DNA of 32,170 bases from Candidatus Paceibacter sp. (GTDB taxonomy: Bacteria; Patescibacteriota; Patescibacteriia; SG8-24; DYFX01), in NCBI GenBank assembly GCA_020724945.1, contig DYFX01000005.1, forward strand, positions 1 to 32,170, in the 5' to 3' direction. This document shows positions 1 to 7,779 of this stretch, one piece after another. Position 1 is the stretch's first letter. Each line of letters opens with the position of its first letter. The translations under genes and the position numbers were made by a program. A model generated the notes under the pieces. It saw only the letters and a list, made by a program, of their open reading frames with translations. It was not told the DNA's origin and searched no databases.

Positions 1-1274
1 GTGAAATTCTTGTCCTTCACGACCATCATGAACTTCGGCGGCGCGCTCTGCGTCTGGCGGATGCCGTAGACATGCGCGTGCTTGCGCTTCACGCCCATGG
101 CGGTCTTCTTGTGGGAGATGCGCGACTCCAGGTACGGCTTCACGATCTTGGCGTTGAAGTCGTCGAGCTCGTCCTCGGTCAGCACGCGCTCGCGGGCGGC
201 CTTCACGCGCAGCGCGATGTCGAGGAGCGTGTGCACCCGCGTGCCGGTCTTTGCGGAGACGAAGGCGAAGGGCGCCCAGGTCAGGAAGGGGAGCTGTTCG
301 AGGATGTCGGCGCGCATCTCGTCGCCGGTCTTGGTGGTCTTGGACGAGAGCGTGTCCCACTTGTTCACGACCAGCACGACGCCCTTCCCGGATTCGATGG
401 CCAGGCCGGCCAGGTGCTGGTCCTGCGCGCCGATGCCGAAGGAGACATCGAGCACCAGGAAGACGACATCCGCGCGCTTGAGCGCCACGAGGCTCTTGTC
501 CACCGAAGCCGATTCCAGCCCGCGCTCGATGTGCGCGCGCTTGCGGATGCCGGCGGTGTCGACCACCAGGATCGGCTTGTCGTCGTAGAAGAGCAGGGTG
601 TCCTGGGGTTCGCGGGTGGTGTGGGGGATTTCCGAGACGATGACGCGCTCCTCGCCGATCAGGGCGTTGAGCAGCGACGACTTGCCGACATTCGGGCGTC
701 CGAGCATGGCGATCGTGGCCAGGGGCTCGATGTCCTCGAGCGGGAGCTTTTCGGCCTCCAGCACCTCGAAGACGCGGTCGAGCAGGTCGCCCGTGCCGCC
801 GCCGGTGGCCGCCGAGACCGCGATGGGGGAGCCGAAGCCGAGCTTCTTCCACTGGTCGCCGGTCTCGCGGCGCGCGGAAGCGCTGTCGGCCTTGTTGACC
901 ACGAGCACGACCGGCTTGCCGGCCTTGCGCAGCTCCTTGGCGAGCAGGATGTCGGTCGAGAGCGGTCCGGTCTGGGCGTCGCCGACGAAGACGATGACAT
1001 GCGCCTTCTTGGCGGCGCGGAGCGCCTGCTTGCGGACATTCACCTCGATCTCGTCCTTCTTGATGATGTCGAGCCCGCCGGTGTCGAGCAGCGTGAGCAG
1101 CTGTCCGCGCCAGAGCGCGGTGCCGACGCCGACATCGCGCGTCGTGCCGGGGATGTCCGAAACCAGCGCCTGTTTCGCTTCGATCAGGCGGTTGAAGAGC
1201 GACGACTTGCCGACATTCTTGCGGCCGACGAGGGCGACCGACGGCGTGGCATGGACGGTGATGTTCTTGGGCAT
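1..1274 (-). CDS. der: Ribosome biogenesis GTPase Der (EngA), 3' end cut by window edge
   Basis: Der is a tandem-GTPase protein acting in late 50S ribosomal subunit assembly. Reading the minus strand from ATG at 1274 gives about 424 residues with no stop before the edge; the family usually has about 435-490, so only the C-terminal end is missing. Two G domains are visible. The first has a P-loop GRKNVGKSS (the usual GRPNVGKS with Lys for Pro), DIPGTTRD, DTGGLD and NKAD. The second has GRPNVGKSSLLN, DTAGIRKR and NKWD. A KH-like C-terminal domain follows, ending in a TQ..PP.F pattern. The start lies one base after the TGA of the upstream LCP gene (TGATATG), so the two are probably cotranscribed and translationally coupled. 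Identification is secure. Confidence 0.95.
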   Translation of the reverse strand, partial: MPKNITVHATPSVALVGRKNVGKSSLFNRLIEAKQALVSDIPGTTRDVGVGTALWRGQLLTLLDTGGLDIIKKDEIEVNVRKQALRAAKKAHVIVFVGDAQTGPLSTDILLAKELRKAGKPVVLVVNKADSASARRETGDQWKKLGFGSPIAVSAATGGGTGDLLDRVFEVLEAEKLPLEDIEPLATIAMLGRPNVGKSSLLNALIGEERVIVSEIPHTTREPQDTLLFYDDKPILVVDTAGIRKRAHIERGLESASVDKSLVALKRADVVFLVLDVSFGIGAQDQHLAGLAIESGKGVVLVVNKWDTLSSKTTKTGDEMRADILEQLPFLTWAPFAFVSAKTGTRVHTLLDIALRVKAARERVLTEDELDDFNAKIVKPYLESRISHKKTAMGVKRKHAHVYGIRQTQSAPPKFMMVVKDKNF

Positions 1275-1275
1275 A

Positions 1276-2739
1276 TCAGTTGACGGCGTCCTGGCCGAGC
1301 ACGACGACGAAATCGGTGCCGGCGGAATCGGGCTGCTGGCCGTTGGAAAGCGCGATGTTGCTCGGCGTCACGCCGGAGGCGAGGTAGCCGGGGAGCGTCA
1401 GGCCGACCTCGGCGCCCAGGAGGTTCTTGAGGGTCTGCAGTTCCTGCGGCAGGCCGCCGTTGGTGAGGTCGTAGACGATGGTGCGCTCGCGCGAGGTCTC
1501 CTGCGCGTTGCCGATGCGGACGACATCGTAGCCGACCTTGGCGAGCAGGTCCTGCGTCTTCTTGGCGAGGCCCGACTGCCGCGTGCCGTTCTGGATCTCG
1601 ACGCGCGCCGGCCGCGCGGCTTCGGGCGCCGTCTCGGTTTCGGGGCGCGTCTCGAGCACGCGCGCCGCGATGCGGCGGACATCGCTCCAGTCGCTCTTGC
1701 GGGGGAGCAGCACATAGGCGTCCACGCCGGAGAGGCTGATGGAGGAGGCGTAGAGCGGGCCTTGCGGACCGTCGTCGAGCACGCGGTTCACGAGCTTCGT
1801 GGTGTCGACCTCGCGCATGGCCTTGGCGAGCTTCACGATCTCCCACAGCTCCATGTCGGTGATGACATGGCTCTGGAGCGTCTCGAGCACGCTGGCGACG
1901 CGCGAGGGGTTCAGCAGGGTGTCGAACGAGACGAGCTTCTCCTTGAGCGCGAGCATCACCTTCTGCTGGCGCCGGCTGCGCGCGAAGTCGCCGCCCTCGC
2001 CGTTGTTCCCGTGGCGCGAACGCACGAACTCCAGGGCGGTCTCGCCGTCCATCGTCTGCCAGCCCTTGTCGAAATGGACCTTCTGGTAGAGGGCGTCATC
2101 GGTCGGGTAGGCGAAGTCCGTGAAGGTGCGTTCCACATTGACGGTCACGCCGCCGACATCGTCGATGAGCGTCTTGAACGCCGAGAAGTCGACGCGCACA
2201 TAATAGTCGATGGGCTGGTCGAGCAGCGCCGCGACGGCCTGGCGCGCGGCCTCTCCGCCGGAGCGCGGCTGCTTCTTTTCCGCCAGCGCGTTGACCGCGT
2301 TGATCTTGTTCTGTCCGCCGTCGGGGACGGGAATCCACAGGTCGCGCGGCAGGCTCACGATGCCGACCTGCGAGGTGGACGGCTTGAAGGTCACGAAGAG
2401 GATGGTGTCCGTCAGGTGCGGTCCGTCATGGCCGATGCCGCCTTCGCCGAGCACCAGGATGTTGATGCGGTCGCGTTCCTCGCCGCGCAGGCGCTTCTCG
2501 GAGTTGCCGACGAGCCGCCGGACCTGCTCGAAGATCGAGACCTTCTCCGCGCCCTCGCTGTCCGGGTTGATGGCCGAGGCGGCCGAAAGGAGCCGCGCCG
2601 AGGCCGCCGAGAACAGCAGAGGGACGGCCACGACGAGCGCGCCGAGCCCGATCAGGGCCCCTTTCCAAAACGAAAAACGCCGTCGCGACGCGGCGACGCC
2701 GGTCCGGGGATCGAGAAGGTTGATCTTCGGGGGCCTCAT
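1276..2739 (-). CDS. LytR-CpsA-Psr (LCP) family envelope protein with LytR C-terminal domain
   Basis: LCP proteins are membrane-anchored phosphotransferases that attach polymers from undecaprenyl-phosphate carriers to the cell wall or surface. From ATG at 2739 the protein has 487 residues: a short basic cytoplasmic N-terminus, one membrane helix (about residues 26-47), then an LCP catalytic domain with INILVLGEGG, LTDTILFVT, SLPRDLWIPVP, KINAVNAL, ALEFVRSRHG and the Arg-rich DFARSRRQQ. A C-terminal LytR_C domain (VEIQNGTRQSGLA) follows a short linker. The start is uncertain: a GTG at 2781 in frame adds 14 residues and lies only 9 bases after the -10 box, as in a leaderless mRNA. I prefer 2739 because the basic stretch before the helix is then typical, although no good Shine-Dalgarno is seen. 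It heads an operon with der. Confidence 0.9.
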   Translation of the reverse strand: MRPPKINLLDPRTGVAASRRRFSFWKGALIGLGALVVAVPLLFSAASARLLSAASAINPDSEGAEKVSIFEQVRRLVGNSEKRLRGEERDRINILVLGEGGIGHDGPHLTDTILFVTFKPSTSQVGIVSLPRDLWIPVPDGGQNKINAVNALAEKKQPRSGGEAARQAVAALLDQPIDYYVRVDFSAFKTLIDDVGGVTVNVERTFTDFAYPTDDALYQKVHFDKGWQTMDGETALEFVRSRHGNNGEGGDFARSRRQQKVMLALKEKLVSFDTLLNPSRVASVLETLQSHVITDMELWEIVKLAKAMREVDTTKLVNRVLDDGPQGPLYASSISLSGVDAYVLLPRKSDWSDVRRIAARVLETRPETETAPEAARPARVEIQNGTRQSGLAKKTQDLLAKVGYDVVRIGNAQETSRERTIVYDLTNGGLPQELQTLKNLLGAEVGLTLPGYLASGVTPSNIALSNGQQPDSAGTDFVVVLGQDAVN

Positions 2740-2746
2740 GATGGAC

Positions 2747-2775
2747 TTGCTTCGAGGTAAAAAGCCTGCTAGAGT
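2747..2775 (+). promoter_or_regulatory. Candidate promoter of tRNA-Val / lepB
   Basis: TTGCTT (2747-2752), 17-base spacer, then an extended -10 TGC-TAGAGT (TAGAGT at 2770-2775). Expected start is near 2782, about 85 bases before tRNA-Val. A second forward TATAAT at 2790-2795 has no convincing -35 but could also serve. Confidence 0.45.
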
Positions 2776-2790
2776 GGCCACTACGCGTGT

Positions 2791-2819
2791 ATAATAAGAG
2801 AAGAAGGCGGCGTTGTCCA
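2791..2819 (-). promoter_or_regulatory. Promoter of the LCP-der operon
   Basis: On the minus strand, TGGACA (2819-2814) and TATTAT (2796-2791) are separated by exactly 17 bases, matching five of six bases of each sigma70 consensus. Transcription would start near 2784. This overlaps the forward promoter region of tRNA-Val, so the two divergent units may interfere with each other. Confidence 0.6.
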
Positions 2820-2866
2820 GCCTCCGGTCGCCCCGACGCGCGGCGCCGCCCCGACCCCGAATTCAA

Positions 2867-2943
2867 GGACGTTTAGCTCAGCTGGTTAGAGCGCTGTCCT
2901 CACACGACAGAGGTCGGTGGTTCGATCCCACCAACGTCCACCA
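2867..2943 (+). tRNA. tRNA-Val (anticodon CAC)
   Basis: A complete cloverleaf is seen. Acceptor GGACGTT (2867-2873) pairs with AACGTCC (2933-2939). The D stem is GCTC/GAGC, the anticodon stem CTGTC/GACAG carries loop CTCACAC (anticodon CAC), and a normal T arm contains TTCGATC. The discriminator is A and CCA is encoded in the DNA (2941-2943). It lies directly upstream of lepB in the same direction. Confidence 0.97.
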
Positions 2944-2963
2944 CGACGCCTTTTCCCGTTTTC

Positions 2964-3590
2964 ATGGAAACCACCCCCAAGCCCGACGCCCAGGAGGAGC
3001 TCCCGAAGCCGGCCGACGCCGGCGGCGAGGGAGAGCCGTCCGTGCTCGGGTCGATCGGCCGCTTCGCGCTCGAGCTCGTCGAGATCGTCGTGATCTCGCT
3101 GGCCATCATCCTGCCGATCCGCTACTTCCTCATCCAGCCGTTCTATGTCAAGGGCGCCTCGATGGAGCCGACCTTCGACGACCATGAGTACCTGATCATC
3201 GACGAGTTGAGCTACCGGTTCCGCGCGCCGCAGCGCGGCGAGGTCGTCGTCTTCCGCTATCCGCTCGATCCGCGGCAGTACTTCATCAAGCGCGTCGTGG
3301 GATTGCCGGGCGAGACGGTCCGCGTCTCGGACAACGCCGTCGTCGTCGTGAACGCCGAGCATCCCGAAGGCTTCGCGCTCGACGAGAGCGGCTACCTGGC
3401 CTCCGACACCGTCACCCGCGGCGACCGCACGGTCGAGCTCGGCGAAGGCGAATACTTCGTCCTGGGCGACAACCGCGGCGCCAGCCTCGATTCGCGGACC
3501 TTCGGCTCCCTCCCGCTCAAGAACATCGTCGGACGCGTCTGGATCCGCGGCTGGCCCCTCGATCGCGTCGAGGTCTTCAGCGCCCCGTAA
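2964..3590 (+). CDS. lepB: Signal peptidase I
   Basis: This protease removes signal peptides from secreted proteins at the outer face of the cytoplasmic membrane. The 208-residue protein has a Pro/Glu-rich N-terminus, one membrane helix (about residues 32-56), and the catalytic dyad: Ser66 in GASMEPT and Lys109 in FIKRVVGLPGE. The later box VLGDNRGASLDSR matches the family's GDN..NS.DSR signature, with GAS in place of N.S. It begins 20 bases after tRNA-Val, with no Shine-Dalgarno before the ATG. hisS follows after 20 bases. It is the obvious candidate to process the two secreted proteins at 5994-17565, which carry signal peptides, though that link is inference. Confidence 0.95.
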   Translation: METTPKPDAQEELPKPADAGGEGEPSVLGSIGRFALELVEIVVISLAIILPIRYFLIQPFYVKGASMEPTFDDHEYLIIDELSYRFRAPQRGEVVVFRYPLDPRQYFIKRVVGLPGETVRVSDNAVVVVNAEHPEGFALDESGYLASDTVTRGDRTVELGEGEYFVLGDNRGASLDSRTFGSLPLKNIVGRVWIRGWPLDRVEVFSAP

Positions 3591-3610
3591 CTCACCGTTT
3601 CATCGATCGC

Positions 3611-5128
3611 ATGCCGAAATCCGCCAAAAACCCCGCGGCCGCCAAGCCGGCGGAAAAGCCCGCCAAACCGGCCGAGAAGCCCGGCGAGGAGGCGCCCAAG
3701 CCGAAGCGCACCGCCCCCGCGCCCAATTTGCTGCGCGGCATGAAGGACATCCTTCCGGGCGATCAGAAATACTGGGCGCTCGTCCGGAACGCCGCCGACC
3801 ATCTCGCCGCCACCTTCGGCTTCGATCGCGTCGACACGCCCATCCTCGAGGAGACGGCGCTCTTCGTGCGCGGCGTCGGCAAGCAGACGGACATCGTCGA
3901 GAAGGAGATGTTCAGCTTCGTCGACCAGGGAGGGGAGTCGATGACGCTCCGCCCGGAGCTCACCGCCCCGCTCGCCCGCGCCTACATCAACCACGGCATG
4001 TGGAACCACCCCCAGCCCATCAAGTGGTACACCTGGGGGCAGGTCTTCCGGCATGAGCGCCCGCAGGCCGGCCGGTACCGCCAGTTCACGCAGGCCGGGC
4101 TCGATGTCTTCGGCGACCGCCACCCGGTCATCGACGCCAACCTCATCTTCGCCGCGCATACGCTCTTCAAGGATGTCGGCCTCGACGCCATCGTGCTGGT
4201 CAACTCCATCGGCGACGCCGCCTCGCGCGAGCAGTTCAAGGAACAGCTCGTCGCCTACTACCGGTCCAAGCGCTCGCAGATCTGCGAGAACTGCAAGAAG
4301 CGCCTCCAGCGCAACCCGATGCGCGTCCTCGACTGCAAGGAAGAAGGCTGCGTGGCCGTGAAGGCCGAAGCGCCGCAGATCGTCGACTTCCTGAACGAGG
4401 AGTCCAAGAACCATTTCATCCGCGTGCTCGAGTACCTCGACGAGCTCGAGGTCCCGTACCAGCTCCAGCCGCACCTCGTGCGCGGGCTCGACTACTACAG
4501 CCACACCGTCTTCGAGGTCGTCGGTTCCGACGACGCGGAGAAGCACGGCCAGGTCGCCCTCGCGGCCGGCGGCCGCTACGACGCGCTCATCGAGACGCTC
4601 GGCGGACAGCCGACCGCGGCCTGCGGCTTCTCGTGGGGCATCGAGCGCGTCATCCTGCGCCTCAAGGAGAAGCAGGTGAGCGTCCCCGACATCAACCAGC
4701 CGGAAGTCTTCGTCGCCCAGCTCGGCGAACCGGCCCGCCGCAAGACGCTCGCGCTCTTCAACGCCCTCCGCAAGGACGGCGTGCAGGTGGCCGAGAGCTT
4801 CTCGCGCGACGCGCTCAAGCAGCAGCTCGAGATCGCCAACCGCCTGGGCGTGCGCTACACCGTCATCCTGGGCCAGAAGGAAGTGCTCGACGGCACCGCC
4901 CTGATCCGCGACATGGACTCGGGCATCCAGGAGATCGTCGACTTCAAGAAGTGCGCCGCGGAGCTCAAGCGCAAGCTCGCCATGCCCGCCCCGCCCAAAG
5001 CCGCGCCTCCGGCCCCGCCGCAGGAAGAGGAGCCTCTCCTCGCCGAAGAGCCGCTCCTCAAGGAAGAGGAACCGGAAGCGGTCGAAGAGGAAGGCAAGAA
5101 GGGCAAGAAGAAAAAGGGAGACGAATAA
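3611..5128 (+). CDS. hisS: Histidyl-tRNA synthetase with low-complexity N- and C-terminal tails
   Basis: It charges tRNA-His with histidine. This class II synthetase has 505 residues, against roughly 420-450 for a typical bacterial enzyme. The core begins near residue 38 (LLRGMKDILP). Motif 2 is seen as FRHERPQAGRYRQFTQ, the histidine-binding loop as LVRGLDYYSHTVFE, motif 3 as GFSWGIERVI, and an insertion carries CENC...CKEEGC as in many bacterial HisRS. The anticodon-binding domain occupies about residues 365-460. Unusual are a 37-residue Lys/Ala/Pro-rich N-terminal extension and a roughly 45-residue C-terminal tail, first Pro-rich, then acidic, then Lys-rich. Both stay in frame without a frameshift. 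No Shine-Dalgarno is seen at the ATG. An alternative start at ATG 3740 (GMKD) would cut into the core and is rejected. Confidence 0.95.
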   Translation: MPKSAKNPAAAKPAEKPAKPAEKPGEEAPKPKRTAPAPNLLRGMKDILPGDQKYWALVRNAADHLAATFGFDRVDTPILEETALFVRGVGKQTDIVEKEMFSFVDQGGESMTLRPELTAPLARAYINHGMWNHPQPIKWYTWGQVFRHERPQAGRYRQFTQAGLDVFGDRHPVIDANLIFAAHTLFKDVGLDAIVLVNSIGDAASREQFKEQLVAYYRSKRSQICENCKKRLQRNPMRVLDCKEEGCVAVKAEAPQIVDFLNEESKNHFIRVLEYLDELEVPYQLQPHLVRGLDYYSHTVFEVVGSDDAEKHGQVALAAGGRYDALIETLGGQPTAACGFSWGIERVILRLKEKQVSVPDINQPEVFVAQLGEPARRKTLALFNALRKDGVQVAESFSRDALKQQLEIANRLGVRYTVILGQKEVLDGTALIRDMDSGIQEIVDFKKCAAELKRKLAMPAPPKAAPPAPPQEEEPLLAEEPLLKEEEPEAVEEEGKKGKKKKGDE

Positions 5129-5132
5129 GCTC

Positions 5133-5157
5133 AAAACCCGCCCACCCGGCGGGTTTT
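5133..5157 (+). terminator. Rho-independent terminator after hisS
   Basis: Perfect inverted repeat AAAACCCGCC / GGCGGGTTTT around the five-base loop CACCC, ending in a short T run, five bases after the hisS stop. It separates hisS from the rpsU run. Confidence 0.85.
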
Positions 5158-5166
5158 CGGCTGAAG

Positions 5167-5195
5167 TTGACCTTATTTCCGTCCTCTGATATCCT
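5167..5195 (+). promoter_or_regulatory. Sigma70-type promoter of rpsU run
   Basis: TTGACC (5167-5172), 17-base spacer, TATCCT (5190-5195). Expected start is near 5202, giving a leader of about 46 bases that contains a small GAGAC/GTCTC hairpin (5202-5215) and a Shine-Dalgarno. This is the strongest promoter seen upstream of the surface-protein genes and may transcribe as far as ftsA. Confidence 0.75.
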
Positions 5196-5247
5196 CCCTG
5201 CGAGACCCCCGTCTCTCTATTTTTAGTGGAAAGGAGAGTGAATCGTT

Positions 5248-5502
5248 ATGGTTGAAGTCAAACGCAAGAAAGGCGAGTCCTTCGAAGCCCTGCTCCGACG
5301 CTTTAGCCGACGCATTCAGCAGAGCGGCCGCGTCCTCCAGGCCAAGAAGGTCCGCTTCCACAAGCCCGAAGGCAACAAGAACGCCCAGCGCGACGCCGCG
5401 CTCCGCCGCGAATATCTCGCTCAGCGCCGCGAATACATGCTGAAGAGCGGAAAGATGAAGGAAGAGGATTTCGGACGCAAGCGCAAGAGCTACCGCGGTT
5501 AA
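5248..5502 (+). CDS. rpsU: Small ribosomal subunit protein bS21
   Basis: bS21 binds the 30S subunit near the mRNA exit and anti-Shine-Dalgarno region. The 84-residue basic protein begins MVEVKRKKGESFEALLRRF, the typical bS21 opening, and ends in a Lys/Arg-rich helix. It is about 15-25 residues longer than many bS21. Unlike most genes here it has a clear Shine-Dalgarno, AAGGAGAG (5231-5238), nine bases before the ATG. It starts the long co-directional run, and yqeY follows after 10 bases, an arrangement also seen elsewhere in bacteria. Confidence 0.92.
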   Translation: MVEVKRKKGESFEALLRRFSRRIQQSGRVLQAKKVRFHKPEGNKNAQRDAALRREYLAQRREYMLKSGKMKEEDFGRKRKSYRG

Positions 5503-5512
5503 CCGGAATTAC

Positions 5513-5968
5513 ATGTCCCTCCGCAGCGACATCGAAGCCCGCTTCATCGAGGCGATGAAGGCCAAGGACGCCGGAAAGGTTTCCGCCTACCGGATGCTCC
5601 GCTCGGCCCTCAAGAACGCCGAGATCGACAAGCAGGTGAAGGAACTGTCCGACGAGCAGGTGCTCGAGATCGTCGGCAAGGAAGTCAAGAAGCTCAAGGA
5701 CGCCCTCTCGGACTTCGAGAAGGCCGGCCGCACCGAGCTCAAGGACCAGACCGAGGCCGAACTGGCCATCCTCTCCGCCTTCCTGCCCGCGCAGCTCTCC
5801 GACGACGAGGTCCTCGCCGCCGTGGCCGCCAAGGCCGCCGCGCTGGGCCTGTCGGGAGAAGCCGCATATGGTAGACTGATGGGAGAGGTCATGAAAGACC
5901 TGAAAGGGAAGGCCGACGGAGGAACGGTCGGCAAAGCCGTCAAGGAGTTCCTGCAAAAACAAAGTTAG
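5513..5968 (+). CDS. GatB/YqeY domain protein
   Basis: This small helical protein is related to the tRNA-binding tail domain of the GatB amidotransferase subunit; its cellular role is not settled. The 151 residues match the usual length. Family features are SLRSDIEARFIEAMKAKD at the start, RMLRSALKNAEID, the acidic-basic middle, AFLPAQLSDDEV, and the C-terminal GRLMGEVMKDLKGKADG followed by VGKAVKEFL. It is linked to rpsU as in many genomes. The next gene, a surface protein, starts 25 bases downstream with no terminator between, so the two are probably cotranscribed. Confidence 0.9.
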   Translation: MSLRSDIEARFIEAMKAKDAGKVSAYRMLRSALKNAEIDKQVKELSDEQVLEIVGKEVKKLKDALSDFEKAGRTELKDQTEAELAILSAFLPAQLSDDEVLAAVAAKAAALGLSGEAAYGRLMGEVMKDLKGKADGGTVGKAVKEFLQKQS

Positions 5969-5993
5969 TCCGGGATCACTACCCTCCTGTTCC

Positions 5994-7778
5994 ATGCTCC
6001 CAGGAAGGAAGCCATCAGCCCGAACGCTCGCGACGACCGCCCTCACGGTGATGCTTTTCGTGTCGGCGGTTTTTGCGTACATGGCGGTCGCGCCCGCCGC
6101 GCACGCGCAGGGCATCACGGGCGAGGAGATCCTCGACCCGGGCGTCGGCGAGGTCATCGGCACCGGCACCGAAGACATCCGCGTCGTCATCGCGCGCCTC
6201 ATCCGCGCGGCCTTCGGCTTCCTCGGCATCATCGCGGTCCTGCTTGTCCTCTACGCCGGCTTCCTTTGGATGACGGCCGCCGGCGAAGCGGACAAGATCG
6301 AACGCGCCAAGAAGACGCTCACGGCCGCCATCATCGGCCTCGTCATCATGCTCTCGGCCTACGGCATCACCTCGTTCATCATCAGCCGCCTGCTGGGCGA
6401 AGGCTTCGGCGGCGGGGGAGCGGGGACGAGCGAATCGAGCGCGCCGTCCGACCGCGCCTGCATCGGCCTCTCCGCCACCTGTCCGGCCGGAGCGCTCGGC
6501 AACGGCATCGTCGAAGGCCACTATCCGACGCGCAACGCCACCGGCATCCCGCGCAACACGCGCGTCATCGTCACCTTCAAGGAGGCGATCGACCCGGCCT
6601 CCATCGTGCTCGGCGGAGCGAATCCGACGGCCGCCATCCTGCGCTCGTCGCAGGTCGTCGGCACCTCGAACCAGTTCGCGGAGAAGTTCGCGCAGAGCCT
6701 CGCGGGCGGCGACATCGAGATCGTGCCCACGCCGGACAACCGCACCTTCGCCTTCATCCAGACGAACTGCCCGACGGAGTGCTTCGGCAGCCCCTCCGAG
6801 AACGTCTTCTACACCGTCGCGCTGCGCGGCGGGACCGACGGCATCAAGAAAGCGGGAGGTTCCCCGGCCTTCACCGGCACCTTCAACTCCGGCTACCTCT
6901 GGGAGTTCCAGGTCTCGACGGTGCTCGACCTCACGCCTCCGGTCGTGAGCTACACCGTGCCCGACGACGGCGACCAGGCGGTGCCGCGCAACGCGATGGT
7001 GCAAGTGACCTTCAACGAGGCCGTCGACCCCGTCAGCGTCGCGGCAGGGCTCTCCGTCACGCGCGCCGACGGTTCCGTCATCCAGGGCGTGCAGGCCATC
7101 GGCAACGCGTATCGCAGCGTCGAGTTCCGCACGAACGACCTGTGCGGCACCAACTCCTGCGGCGAGCAGGTCTATTGCCTGCCGGGCAACGCGCAGATTT
7201 CCGTGCGCGTGAAGGCCGACGGCCTCACCGCCACGCCGCCGACCGGCATCTTCCCGCCCAACGGCATCACCGACATGGCCGGCAACTCGCTCGACGGCGA
7301 CGGCGACGGCATGGCCGACGGGCCGCCCGACGATGATTACGCTTACGCCTTCCGGACCTCGAACCAGATCGACCTCGTCCCGCCGAAGGTCGTCGCCCAA
7401 GATCCCGCGACCTTGCAGGGAGAGATCCCGCGCGACCTGCGCATGACCGCGACCTTCTCCAAGCTGATGAGCTTCTCGAGCATGACGACCTCGACCGTCC
7501 GCCTCATTCCGGGTTCCGGCGGCGCGCCGACGAACTACTGGATCGAGGGCGGCGCGGTCTCCTCGGTCGCCGGCGGCGATCCCGACCAGGGCCAGGCGGT
7601 CATCAACCACGACCTGCTCTCGATGAACCAGCCGTACGCCATCCAGCTCACCTCCGGACTGCGCGACACGCGCCAGAACTGCTTCTACCCCGGCGCCGGA
7701 CAGACGGTCTGCACCGGAAGCGAACCGTTCTGCTGCAACGGCGTGCCGTCGCTCACGGCCTGCGGGTTCACCCAATAG
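5994..7778 (+). CDS. Secreted protein: VirB2/TrbC-like two-helix module plus Ig-like (Big_5) domains
   Basis: Function unknown; probably a cell-surface protein. The 594 residues open with a signal peptide (about 1-39, AHA-Q junction). A VirB2/TrbC pilin-like module (about 40-135) follows, with two hydrophobic helices (about 70-94 and 108-131) joined by a polar loop (MTAAGEADKIERAKKTL). After a short Gly/Ser linker come about three bacterial Ig-like domains of the SbsA/Big_5 kind, each starting with a pattern such as IPRNTRVIVTFKEAIDP, VPRNAMVQVTFNEAVDP or IPRDLRMTATFSKLM. The second carries a four-Cys patch. No C-terminal anchor is present, so the helix pair is the likely anchor. The first helical module is closely matched in the next gene, which begins one base after this stop (TAGTATG). 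The start at 5994 is chosen because it precedes the signal peptide. Confidence 0.85.
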   Translation: MLPGRKPSARTLATTALTVMLFVSAVFAYMAVAPAAHAQGITGEEILDPGVGEVIGTGTEDIRVVIARLIRAAFGFLGIIAVLLVLYAGFLWMTAAGEADKIERAKKTLTAAIIGLVIMLSAYGITSFIISRLLGEGFGGGGAGTSESSAPSDRACIGLSATCPAGALGNGIVEGHYPTRNATGIPRNTRVIVTFKEAIDPASIVLGGANPTAAILRSSQVVGTSNQFAEKFAQSLAGGDIEIVPTPDNRTFAFIQTNCPTECFGSPSENVFYTVALRGGTDGIKKAGGSPAFTGTFNSGYLWEFQVSTVLDLTPPVVSYTVPDDGDQAVPRNAMVQVTFNEAVDPVSVAAGLSVTRADGSVIQGVQAIGNAYRSVEFRTNDLCGTNSCGEQVYCLPGNAQISVRVKADGLTATPPTGIFPPNGITDMAGNSLDGDGDGMADGPPDDDYAYAFRTSNQIDLVPPKVVAQDPATLQGEIPRDLRMTATFSKLMSFSSMTTSTVRLIPGSGGAPTNYWIEGGAVSSVAGGDPDQGQAVINHDLLSMNQPYAIQLTSGLRDTRQNCFYPGAGQTVCTGSEPFCCNGVPSLTACGFTQ

Positions 7779-7779
7779 T

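Noticed and set aside
598..2760. 720-codon plus-strand open frame over der and LCP genes
   Set aside because: The minus-strand frames encode clear Der and LCP motifs, and this frame has none.
5202..5247. Riboswitch or r-protein autoregulatory element in the rpsU leader
   Set aside because: Only a five-bp hairpin and a Shine-Dalgarno are visible in 46 bases, which is too little to support a named element.
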